From Cocos nucifera (Eukaryota > Streptophyta > Magnoliopsida > Arecales > Arecaceae): DNA of 64,000 bases. Below, piece after piece: positions 46,591-57,076 of this stretch (within the stretch, counting starts at the first letter, position 1; each line of letters starts with the position of its first letter). The stretch is taken from positions 145,227-209,226 of the forward strand of contig QRFJ01001907.1 of assembly GCA_006176705.1 (NCBI GenBank), read 5' to 3'. The notes below the pieces were generated by a model, which made no database searches, was not told the DNA's origin, and saw nothing but the letters and a program-made list of their open reading frames with translations. The translations under genes and the position numbers were made by a program.

Positions 46591-48377
46591 TATTTAAAAT
46601 GGTGGCATTAAAAGATGGATTAGACTCGAGGAGAAAGTCTTCGATGAGAAACGAGCTAAGAAACCTATGAAATCCAATCAAATTGAGCCAACCCAGACAC
46701 TACCTCCTCTACCTCATAGATCAAGTAGAATTTTTCATCCTCCTGAAAGGTATTTAGATACTATATCAAAAGACAGAAAAAATATTCCTCATAGAAAATG
46801 GGGTTCATGGTGATGACCCCAAAACTTATGACAAGACGATATTGGATATTGACTCTGAAAAATGGTTAGAGGCAATGAGGTTAGAGATTGACTCAATGCA
46901 TTCAAACCAAGTTTGGATCTTGGTAGATCCATCTAAAGGTATAGTACCCATTGAATGTTAATGGATATTCAAGAGAAAGATTGGAGCCAATGGGAATGTA
47001 GAGACATTCAAAGCAAGGCTCATAGTGAAAGGGTATAATCAACGCGAAGGCATTAACTATCAGGATACTTTTTCATCAATAGCCATACTCAAATCCATCC
47101 GCACATTGATTGCTGTTGTAGCCTATTCGATTATGAAATATGGCAGATACATATGAAAATGATATTCTTAAATGGATATCTTAAGGAAGATATATATGGA
47201 ACAGCCACTAGATTTCACATCCAATGATAATGATCACAAGGTATGCAAGCTGCAAAGATCCATATATGAACTTAAGCAAGCATCTCAAAGCTAGAATCCT
47301 CATTTTAATGATGTAATCAAATTATTTGGATTCATCAAGAATGAGGAGGAGCCCTGTGTTTTCAAAAAGATCAATGGGAGCATTGTTGTCTTCCTCATAC
47401 TATATGTGGATGACATCCTCCTAATTGGGAATGATATTCCCATGTTAACTACAGTCAAAATATGGTTATCTAAGGAGTTCTCTATGATAGATGAGGAGAG
47501 GCATCTTTTATTCTAGAAATTAAGATCTATAGGAATAGACCGAAAAGGATGCTGGGTCTCTCACAGAAAATGTACATAGAAGAGGTGCTGAAGAGGTTTA
47601 GCATGGAAAACTCCAAGAGGGATTTAGTATCCTTCATACATGGCATTCATCTCTCCAAGAAGATGTGCCCTAGCACACCTGAAGAGATTGAACGCATGAG
47701 CAAGATCCCTTATACTAAAGTAATAGGGAGCCTCATTTATTCCATGCTATGTGCATGATCTGATATTACCCTTGCTGTGAGTGTCACGAGCAGGTATCAG
47801 TCAAATCCAAGTGAAGAGTACTATTCTATGAAATGTATCCTTAAGTACTTGAGAAGGACTAAGGATATGTTCCTAGTCTTTGATAATGGAGAAATCAAGG
47901 TCCAGAAATATACAGACTCAAATTTTATGTCCGACATAGATGATCGAAAGTCAAGATCTGAAAGTCTATTTATTTGTAATGGTGGAGCTATCAGTTGAAA
48001 GAGTTTCAAGCAGATGGTGATAGCAGATTGCACCATGAAAGCAGAGTACATCATTGCATGGAAGCTGCAAAGGAAGTATCTGGTACAAAAAGTTTGCTGT
48101 AGAGTTCGAAGTGATGCCATCAGATGCCGTCCCTCTGTACTGCAACAGCAATGGTGCCATAGCCCTAGCTAAGTAGCCAAGGTGTCACCAAAAATTCAAG
48201 CACATCGAGTGGCAATACCACCTCATCCGTGATTACCTCAAGAAGGAATATGTCAAGGTTAAGAGAGTCGACACTACAGATAATGTTGCTGACCTGTTGA
48301 CAAAATCATTGAGCCAGCAGAAGATCAAAGCCCACCTTAAGAAGATGGAACTTAGATTTGTAGCCAATTGGCTTTAG
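46591..48377 (+). pseudogene. pol: E7 reverse transcriptase and RNase H
   Basis: RT pieces are KRKIGANGNVETFKAR near 46975, FLNGYL near 47168 and YVDD at 47403-47414 (LYVDDILLIGND). Frame 47549-47758 gives MLGLSQKMYIEEVLKRFSME and the connection, and frame 47777-47998 gives YTDSNFMSDIDDRKSRSE of the RNase H start. The RNase H end (DNVADLLTKSL-like) reaches the TAG at 48375-48377. It is shifted and stopped many times. Confidence 0.86.
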
Positions 48378-48391
48378 GTCAAGTGGGAGTT
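48378..48391 (+). other. E7 polypurine tract
   Basis: GTCAAGTGGGAGTT directly before the 3' LTR. Confidence 0.78.
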
Positions 48392-49761
48392 TGTTAGATG
48401 TGTGTCCTAGAAGCCAGATTGGCTAAATACTTATAATACACTTCTAAGGATAATTTTATAATTTTAATAATAAATTAATAAAAAGATTATTTTCTATCAT
48501 AGGTGTATGTAAAGTATCTATGATACATCCTTTGAGTTAATGGTAATGACAATTCATATTTTCAAAAGTTGAAAATTTAAGACATGAATTTTCATAATTA
48601 ACTCATAAACTTCTTCCGACCATAGGATCATTATGAGGATGGTGATCGATCTAGAAGGTTGGTGTATAACCGCTTTCTTAGGATAGATGTATCTTGAATC
48701 TATGGTATGGAGATACCAGAGCGAGAGTACAAGTACTCGTTAGAGAATGAGGGCACTGAGCGTGACCATCTTGAACAGTCATAAGGAATTCTATCTACTC
48801 GTCAATGATTGGCTCGATGCTATAGTGGTGTGTCTGGTTCTTTGATCTGAGGTGCAACAGTAGTTTACCTTGAAAGTGTTATAGTTTGACTGTACCACAA
48901 CTCGATCTCTTAGCCATTCGAAATCCTGAAGTATATGTTGGCTATAGCATATTCATTGTAGGAATTGGATTGCACTAATAGGAGATCTATCTACCTCGGT
49001 AGATGAGGAGCAACCCTATGATAATCATGAGATTTAGTCCTTAAGCCTATGGCCATGACAATGTGAATATGATAGAAAGAGTTTCTATTAGGATTTCACA
49101 TTGGACTTGAATCAAACAATTAATTCATATGATGGATTTTGGGTTTGACGAGTTCACCTTAACCCTAATCATATCGGGGCTCAAGATAGAAAAACCCAAT
49201 CACATAGGTAGCTGCACCGAGAGGTTCGCTTTCGATTCTGATGGATTACCACCATATACTGCAAGATATCACTGATGGATTTTGAGAGTAATTAAAATGA
49301 TTTAGATGATCGATCATTCTAATTGTATAAATCAAAAATATTCTGGTCCATCAAAAGATGTTTCGATGATGTCGATGATAGAGATTGCAATATGTCTCAT
49401 TACCATATGGAATTGAACCTAACAAGATCACACAAACAAAGATTTGGGTCTAGATGTCATCAATTCGACTAATCTAGTTCAATTGATTTGGATTAGATCC
49501 AACTAGGTTCAAGAAAATCATGCTAGCACACGATTGAGCCTAACATTCTCCTTTTGTAATCATTTTGGTTCGTCTCGACTGAGCTAAATTTTTTTGAGCT
49601 CACTCAAGAATCTTATCTTAGTCTAACTAGAGCTTGTCCAGATCAAAAAAGAGTTGTCTTAATTCATTAGATGGATTTAAAACAACACCTACCAATTCCT
49701 ATCACCTGCTAATTCCTATTTTTGTCCCTCTGCTAAATGAAGCAAGAGAGAGGGTGCACGC
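48392..49761 (+). repeat. E7 3' LTR, first part
   Basis: Matches 40795 to about 42205 of the 5' LTR. It stops at GGGTGCACGC, where E8 begins, and resumes at 63524. Confidence 0.88.
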
Positions 49762-49794
49762 TATTGACGTCCACAACGTCCCAGGCATCACCTA

Positions 49795-49806
49795 GCTCTG
49801 ATACCA
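49795..49806 (-). other. E8 primer binding site, left copy
   Basis: The minus strand reads TGGTATCAGAGC, three bases from the LTR end at 49810. The flanking ATTG...GGCATCACC matches the sequence left of the other LTR (52365-52400). Confidence 0.82.
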
Positions 49807-49809
49807 AAT

Positions 49810-50690
49810 TGTTGATCCATCATATCGCTTGAATGCCAATCATCCTTGATATCACAAGCACCAATACCATGTTCTGGAAGTCCATGATCTTTAGCACGGA
49901 CCTGAAGGAACCTATGACGTTCTCTATGGACAGCAAACCACCGACCCTCTACCTGGATCTATGATGGGGTGTCTCCCTCCTTGGGCTTGAAGGAGATGCC
50001 CCCTTCTCTAGGGCTTCTTCAAGAACCCTGGGGCAGCAACTCTAGAGAGAAAAGAAAATGAGAGAATTGAGGAAGAAAAGATCTATATTGATTCCACCCT
50101 TTTAAATTCTTAATACAACATATGTATTTATACATAGCCATTAGGTCCGACCAAAAACTCTCCTGGTTAATCCAATACATGAAAGCACTCACTGAACCCA
50201 TGTACACCCATGTCTCCTATGCTCTCATCCTCTAGATCTAGACCTAATCCATACATGAGTTAGCTCCCTTAAGACCTCTTGAACCAGGTCTTAAGACCCT
50301 AGGATCAACCCATACCCTAGCCCAAAATAGACCCTCGCATAATTCTGCTCGCGCACTAAAATGGCTCAGTCTTAGCACTGAGTCGGTTAAGTTCCACTCG
50401 GTCGGCTCAGTCTGAAATTGAGCCAGCCCAGTTCTGTGACATGCCAGCAGTTCCAAATGCTCAGCTCTCTATTTTGCCTGTGCTCTAAAACTTAGCCAAT
50501 CTAGTTTTGGACTAAGCCGACTAACCTACAGAAAATCTGCTTTCTGCAGTCTTGATTCTTCGGCTTTGGTTCCTTGCTTCATCTTATGTCCCAGGTCTCC
50601 AAAACACCAACCAAGCCCTAGGAATCTTCGGAGCCAACATCATGACTCCTTTTATGGCCTCTCAAGGCTTGGGAGCACCATAAATCCTCA
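49810..50690 (-). repeat. E8 LTR, left copy (881 bp)
   Basis: Minus-strand LTR starting TGTGAGGATTTATGG (about 50690) and ending GGATCAACA (49810). It also serves as the undisrupted version of the E9 target site (AGGATCAACCCATACC at about 50301). The frames at 50019-50207, 50244-50456 and 50566-50844 lie in it or across its edge and are not conserved. Confidence 0.8.
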
Positions 50691-52394
50691 CAATCTCCGC
50701 CTTGGTGCCCCAAGCCTTATCAAATCTCTCGATAATGCCCTCCTATACGATCCTACTATACCTACACACTCGACAGCACCTGTACAAACATCACTTGCAC
50801 CGATCCTCTTTAGCTATTGTGCACCTTTGAGGCCTTTGGGATGACCTTCTCCATCACTGAAGACATGTGCTTGCTTCTTAGCACCATCCTAAAATTGTAG
50901 GATCTCTTCTACATAACAGCTGCATCACTTTCTCTGATCTTTCCTAGAGAACTTACAACATTTCTGCACCAGCATATGCTATACCACTTGACATGATCTT
51001 CTCAAAGCTATGTCTGTCCATCTGCGCATGCCGCTCCACCTAGAACTATGCATCACCGATGCTCTGAACTCATGCCAAATTTTCTCTCCATTTGTGAAGC
51101 CATCACTATGGAGCTCCACCTATATCCAAAGTCCATCTGATGCCGTAGAAGTCGACTCTATGCCCGAGTTCTCATGGCCAACTACTTAATGCTGCACTAC
51201 TGAGCCTGCTACTGCACCTCGAATACTGTCGCTGCCCCTTCAAACCCTCCATGCTCCATGGCCCTCTTCGAAACCATCTTGGATACCTCAGCAATCCACT
51301 AGCACCTCCAAAATCTAAGAGCTCATTCAACTCTTCTAAATCCAATGACTGAACCCTAGGAAATTCTATCCTAGTCCTTCTTTTCTGCCCTTATACCAGC
51401 CATCACTTCAGTTGCACCTAAAAAACCGTCCTCCATCTGAATGCGACTCTTCCTGGTGTTCCTACAGAAGAAACCTGATCCATGATACTTTTGACTACTA
51501 GAGACCTCCTGGCTCTCCTTGAGACCTCCTAGCTCTCCCTGAGACTTACTTTCGATCTCCTTAAGAAGCCCCTGACACCATCTACTGAGATACACTCCTT
51601 GACTACTACACCGCCGAGCCTCTCTCAGCCCCTGTGCCTCCAAGGCAGCGCTCCTATAGCACTCCAGTGCTCCCTGATTCATCTCTGTGCCACTCTATAG
51701 CCACCCAGCCCTAACCTGTTGGACCTCCATGGATCATCCATCTCCATCATCCCCAAGTCTCCATAAATCCATGCTCTGATTGAACTGCTGAATACATCTT
51801 CGACTACTTTCCTATCTTTCTGATATCAAAGGACGTATAGTCGCTTCTTCAACCTTCCTTCGATCATTACCCCTTGGAAAACCTCTCTTCAATAGCCCCA
51901 TACTACCCATCTTTCTAGAGAACCCTGATGCTCTCTATTAAGATACCTTCCTCAACTACTGCATCGTCGAGCCTCTCTCAGCCCTGATCTTCAAGAAAAT
52001 GCTACTGCAGCACTACAGCACTCCCTACCTATCACATAATCATCATACACCCTAACCTTTCTACCAAGACCGATCGGTAAATCATGCACCCAATCCTTCC
52101 ACCCCAAAAAAATTCCTTTTTGTTAATCCTCTCAACCTCCACCTTTAACTCACTACTCCCGATTGGCCAAATCATAATAACAACAGGGTAGATTTGAGAC
52201 AACCTATGAAATCCTTATGTAGATTTTTTATTTCACCTTGTATGACTTCTCCTTCACTTCCACACACCATCAAGATTCAAAATCTGGCTCCTTTCATGCA
52301 CCATCAGGCTCTAATACTTGGCTCCTTCCATACATCATAAGGCTCTAAAACTTGGCTCGGATACGACATTGCCATCCATAACATTTCAGGCATC
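50691..52394 (-). other. E8 internal region, no recognisable gag or pol
   Basis: AAGGCGGAGAT on the minus strand beside the LTR at 50691 is a plausible polypurine tract. The 1.7 kb between has only short frames. The longest on the element's strand is 51371-51682 (103 codons, QGLLKEIESKSQGELGGLKE, glutamate/lysine rich), which I do not recognise. Repeated CAGCACTACAGCACTCC and CCTCTCTCAGCCC words (51610-51680 and 51970-52020) show an internal duplication of about 350 bases. Confidence 0.6.
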
Positions 52395-52397
52395 ACC

Positions 52398-52409
52398 TAG
52401 CTCTGATAC
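52398..52409 (-). other. E8 primer binding site, right copy
   Basis: The minus strand reads TGGTATCAGAGC beside the second LTR. It is preceded by the same internal sequence as the left copy. Confidence 0.82.
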
Positions 52410-52414
52410 CAAAT

Positions 52415-52915
52415 TGTAGACCCATGATATCGCTCAAATGCCAATCATCCTTGACATCACAAGCATCGATACCATGTTGCGAAAGCCCCTGATCTTTAGC
52501 ATGAACCTGAAGGAATCTATGACGTTCTCTACGAGCAGCAAACCACTGACCCTCCACCTGGATCTATGATGGGGTGCCTCCCTCCTTGGAATTGAGGGAG
52601 ATGCCCCCTTCTCTAAGGCTTCTTCAAGAACCCTGGGGCAGCAACTCTAGAGAGAAGAGAAGAAGAGAGAATTAAGGGAGAAAAGATCTATATTGATTCC
52701 ACCCTTTTAAAACCCAAATATAACCTACGTATTTATACATAGCCATTAGATCCGACCAAAAACTCCCTTGGCTAATCTAATACATGAAAGCACTCACCGA
52801 GCCCATGTATACCCATATCTCCCATGCTCTCATCCTGTGGATGTAGACCCAACCCATACATGAGTTAGCTTCTTTAAGACCTCTTGAACCAGGCCTTAAG
52901 AACCTAGGATCAACC
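52415..52915 (-). repeat. E8 LTR, right copy, first part
   Basis: Matches 49810-50310. It is broken by E9 at CAACC (52911-52915) and continues at 63151. Confidence 0.85.
52911..52915. repeat. Target site duplication of E9 (left)
   Basis: CAACC, repeated exactly at 63146-63150. The undisrupted E8 LTR copy reads GGATCAACCCATACC. Confidence 0.93.
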
Positions 52916-54239
52916 TGTTAGATATATGTGCCCTAGAAGCCAGAATTGGCTGACACTTGTAATACACTTCTAGGGGCAAAATTGTAATTTTGACTAAAAT
53001 CAATAAATGGGTTATTTTCTATCACATATGTGTATTTAGTGTCTGTGATACATCCTTTGAGTTAATGATAATGATAATTCATATTTTCAAGAGTTGAAAA
53101 TTTAAGACATGAATAATCATTATTAACTCATAAATTGCTCCAGACCATAGGATCATCACGAGGATGGTGATTGATCCGGAAGGTTGGTGTACAATCGCTT
53201 TTCTTTAGTAGATGAGTCTTGAGTCTATGGTGTGGAGACACCGGAGCGAGAGTACAGGTACTCGTTAGAGAACGAGGGCACTGAGCGTGACCACCTCGAG
53301 TAGTCATTAGGGAGTCTACCTTCTCGTCAATGACTGACTCGATGCTGCAGTAGTGTGTCTGGTTCTTTGACCTGAGGTGCATCGGCAGTTCACCTTGAGG
53401 GTGTTATAGTTTGACTACACCATTACTCGGTCTCCTAGCCATATGGAACCCTGAGGTGTATGTTGGCTATAGCATGTTCATTGTAGGAACTGGATTGGCA
53501 TCAAGATGGAATCTATCTACCTCGGTGGTAGAGGAGCAGCCCTATGATGATCATGAGAATCAAGTCCAGAAATCCATGGCCATGGTAGAGTGAAATAATA
53601 GAAAGAGTTTCTATTTAGATTTTCACATTGGACTCGAATCGAATGATTACATCATATGACAGAGACTAGGGTTTGACGAGTTTACCTTAACCCTAATCTG
53701 ATCGGGGCTCAAGATAGAAGAACTTAATCACACAGGTAGCTGCACCAAGAGGTTCGCATTCAGCTCTGATGGGTTGCCACCATATACTGCTAGGTGTCAC
53801 TGGTGGATTTTGGGAGCAATTAGAATGATTTAGATGATCGATCATTCTAGCTGTTCGAATCAGAAGAGTTCTGATCCATCGAAAGGAGTTTCGATGATGT
53901 CGATGATAGAGATCATGACATATCCCATTACCATACAGAACTGAACCTAACTGGGTCACACAAACAAGGGTTTGAATCTGGTGATCATCAATTGAACTGA
54001 TCTAGTTCAATTGATCTGAATGAGATTCAATTAGGTTCAAGGAAAATCGTGCTAGCACTCGATTGAACCTAACGTTCTTCTTTTGCTATCATAAATAAGT
54101 TGTCCTGTCTGAGCCAAAGGAGTTTGTGCTCAATCAGAGGCCTTCATATGGTCTGACTGGAGGTTGTCCAAGTCAGAAAAGGTTGTCTTATTTGTAAGAC
54201 ATTACCTGCCATTTTTGGTCACCTGCCATTTCTTGTTCT

Positions 54240-54305
54240 TTGACTTTGGTCAAAAGTCTACCTTTGACTGGTCAAACGTTGACCATTGACACTTTGACTT
54301 TTGAC
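54240..54305 (+). promoter_or_regulatory. W-box cluster (WRKY-type sites) in E9 5' LTR U3
   Basis: Eight TTGAC/GTCAA cores in 66 bases, at 54240, 54249 (reverse), 54264, 54271 (reverse), 54279, 54286, 54294 and 54301. Seven of them extend to TTGACC or TTGACT, the WRKY consensus. It lies about 310-375 bases upstream of the TATA box. The same cluster occurs in the other young LTRs (about 6165-6235, 10569-10605 partly, 62181-62247). Binding is inferred from sequence only. Confidence 0.72.
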
Positions 54306-54372
54306 CACATGTCATGCACCTATTGGAGAGCTGGTGGGGGCCTGTCCCCCTGCCAGAACCTGGCAAGGAGAA

Positions 54373-54400
54373 GGGCGCACGCCACCCTAGGCGTGTGCCC
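54373..54400 (+). other. GC-rich hairpin in E9 U3
   Basis: Arms GGGCGCACGCC and GGCGTGTGCCC (10 of 11 pairs) around a 6-base loop, 16 bases before the second hairpin. Confidence 0.6.
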
Positions 54401-54416
54401 AAGTTGGAGGCGCCTA

Positions 54417-54441
54417 GGAGTCCTTGTTGGACAAGGACTCC
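54417..54441 (+). other. U3 hairpin in E9 5' LTR
   Basis: Perfect 11-bp arms GGAGTCCTTGT and ACAAGGACTCC around TGG. Related LTRs keep the stem with paired changes. Confidence 0.78.
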
Positions 54442-54537
54442 ATCCTCCTTTTTGGATTCCAATTAGAGTTCTTCTAAGAACCAACTTTGACTGGTCTTAG
54501 GCACCCTCTAAGGAGGAATCCAGGGGACTCTATTCCC

Positions 54538-54581
54538 ACCAATCAGATTTAGATCTGATTTCACAAAGGGTTGTGATTGGT
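54538..54581 (+). promoter_or_regulatory. Facing CCAAT boxes and inner palindrome, E9 promoter
   Basis: ACCAATCA (54538-54545) and TGATTGGT (54574-54581) form an exact inverted repeat. Between them AATCAGAT and ATCTGATT make a second one (54541-54560). The TATA box follows 34 bases later. CCAAT boxes are the usual NF-Y sites; function here is inferred. Confidence 0.6.
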
Positions 54582-54614
54582 TGGGAAGAAGAGGAGTTGG
54601 ATCACAGCTTAGTC

Positions 54615-54622
54615 TATAAATA
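54615..54622 (+). promoter_or_regulatory. TATA box of E9 5' LTR
   Basis: TATAAATA in AGTCTATAAATAAGACC. The expected transcript start is near 54645-54650. Confidence 0.72.
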
Positions 54623-55204
54623 AGACCCTGCGCCCAACTCAGATTCTATGAATGAGAATTGAGAAAGTTTCCCATGCCCCAAGGCTGCCTCTCCCCTCCT
54701 TCCTCCATGCCAAACTTCTTCTCCCCTTGCCTCTCCACGTCCAAAAGGAGTTTTGGACCTTGGTTGGTGCGATTCCAGATCAAAGAAAGGCGATCAAAAG
54801 TAAGAAGGCTGCGCTGCTGCAAAGGACGACTGCTGATCTTCAAAAGAGTTTTGAAGATCCTCCAGATCAGATCCAGATCTGAATTTTTGGAGGTGTGATA
54901 GAGAAGAAGAGGATCTCCAGATCCAACCTGAGTGGATACCGGTAGAGGCCAGGCGCTTGCGTGGCTAGATCCAGAACCTTCCGCTGCAAACAGGATCATC
55001 AACAGGGTAATAGGATTACCCAAATCAGGTAAATTAAATTTGATTTAATTTATCTTATTTTATTTTATTTATTAAAATAATAAGAATCAGATCTAAAACA
55101 TATCAAGATCTGATTGAGATCAAGAGAAAAATTTTTGAAATATATCTCTTGATCTGATCAGATCTGAACGAACCTGGACCGGAAAATCAGGATTTCCCTT
55201 CAAC

Positions 55205-55217
55205 TGGTATCAGAGCC
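55205..55217 (+). other. E9 primer binding site
   Basis: TGGTATCAGAGCC two bases after the LTR, complementary to the 3' end of initiator tRNA-Met. Confidence 0.95.
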
Positions 55218-57076
55218 ATGGTTCTAAAATTGTTTAGATCTAATTTTAAATTTATTTTAATCAAAAAATAAGTGATTTCAGATGTCACATGAGATGTGAT
55301 CAGATCTGAAAATCAGAAAAAATTAAAATTAAATAATTTGGATCTAAGATTAGAAGATATGCATGACTAGTTCTAGAATAGAATAGTTCTATAGAATAGT
55401 CTTGCATGTTCTTTGATTTAATCTGATTAAATCATATTTTAGAATCTTTTTATTTACTATTTTTTGATATTATAAGTGTTATAATAACATCTAAAAAATA
55501 GCAAATAAAATTATTTAATTTTTGAATATCATATGAGATATGATTGATGCATGTCTAGACTAGTTGTAGAATAGTTCTACATAATTGTCTAGATTAGAAT
55601 TTATTTTGATTAGATCAATTTAAATCTAATTTTTTAGATTATTATGAGATAATTTAGATCTAAAAATATGCATGATTATGATACATGAGATGTATGCAAA
55701 ATATGCCATGATTAGATCTACTTTATATATGAGATATATGATATAGATCTGATATTGTTTTGTAGTATTGAATGTTCCTGATTAAGGCGTTCCTCTTGGC
55801 CGTCCGGTCATAAGAACGAAGAAGGGTTTAAAGGCCCTCTCTTCCCATTCGATGGGGTGTTCTTATGATGTGTAGGGGTGCTGCGTGTTCGTCCTTAATC
55901 AGAAACCCAAAACTTACTTTCTGCAAAACCCTAGATCCTGAAACCCTAGGATTTATTGTGCATATTTTGTTTATGAACCCTACTTAATTAAGAATTAAGT
56001 TTATGGAATATTAATTAGGTCTAAAATTGAGAATTTCAGATCTAAGACATATTCATAATACTGGGTTCGGGCTTGGGTAGCTCAATTAGGTCTAAGCGGT
56101 TGATCAAACCGAATCAAGAGTTGGTTAGATGGGATCAACAATGCTTAAATTGACCAGCCTAATAGGATTAAGTCTGGGTCAAGATCGAGTCACGATCAAG
56201 CAAGACCTAATTAGGCTCAGAGGTTAGAGTCTGGATTGTAGGCTAACCCAATTGGTTCTGGCTCAACAATTTGGTGTCTAAGGTAAGTTTGGCATAGACG
56301 ACCGACTGGTTTTTAATTGGAAGCTACTCGACCTGAATGCGTTCTTGTACGAGTTAATGGCATATTCCTTCCACCGGTCTCACTTACCTGGCCATATCTG
56401 TTGACACAGTTCTGATCTGAGGTGGTCAATAATCCGAGCTAACCCATGCCACTAGGTTAGTCATAATTGTTATGACTAAGCCAAGTCTAGTTTAATGAGA
56501 CCTGAATCAATTCTCCCTAAGAAAAGATTAAGTCTGAGGTCTTCCACCATTGTAGATGTGCGGGCCCTTCCCGGGGTTGATTGTTCTCGGCTGGATACAG
56601 TGGCTCAGTTGCACCGGGAAGATGCAACCATGTCTATTAGGCATTGGATGCTATGGGCTGGAGGATGAGTTGGGCTCAATATTTCGGATACGGTGAGAGA
56701 CTCAATTAGGAACCCAGTCTATGCAAATGGTGGGTCTGACTTAACTAAGGAGTGGATCAATATTCCGGATACGGTGAGATTCATGAATTAGAGACCAAGT
56801 TTGGGTGCACCATGATTAGAGAATCATTGAACAAGAGTTGTTCACTCATTGGCTAACCCATCACCAATAACTGTTAGGTGAGGTGATGAGTCAGTTGGTG
56901 AGACCGCACCACCCACTAGAAATCATTAATCGTGGAGATTTTCGCATCTCTACAGAGGGAGTGTAGGGATCCGAGAAAATAGTGGGAGCTAATTTGTTTA
57001 AAAATAAAATCCCTAAATAAATTGGTCAAGTCAAAATTACAGTATCTAACTAGAATCTTTGACTCTCTACAGGAAA
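55218..57076 (+). other. E9 leader (1.86 kb) with candidate intron end
   Basis: Non-coding, AT-rich in its first third, with many short ATG frames that would hinder ribosome scanning. It ends with CTAAC (57046-57050), CTCTACAG (57065-57072) and GAAA before the gag ATG at 57077, a plausible branch point and acceptor. The donor-like CAG/GTAAAT is at 55026-55034 in the LTR. Confidence 0.72.

Larger units (their letters stand above)
52916..55202 (+). repeat. E9 5' LTR (2287 bp)
   Basis: TGTTAGATATA to TTTCCCTTCA, exactly the same length as the 3' LTR. Over the first 310 bases I count about eight differences from the 3' LTR, and fewer per length after that. U3 holds a W-box cluster, two hairpins, facing CCAAT boxes and a TATA box. 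R/U5 holds a donor-like CAG/GTAAAT. Confidence 0.96.

Noticed and set aside
49762..49809. A target duplication for E8
   Set aside because: Left flank CACGC and right flank CACCA do not match. The left end is a piece of internal sequence, so a clean duplication is not expected.
50566..50844. 92-codon plus-strand frame ending in the E8 interior
   Set aside because: It crosses the LTR edge, has no known motif and lies antisense to the element; I treat it as chance.
54240..54500. Plus-strand frame MTLVKSLPLTGQ..., also at 62182-62433, and its minus-strand mate
   Set aside because: It overlaps the W-box cluster and hairpins in U3. Its openness is explained by the repeated TTGAC words, and E1 and E2 copies differ in start and frame.
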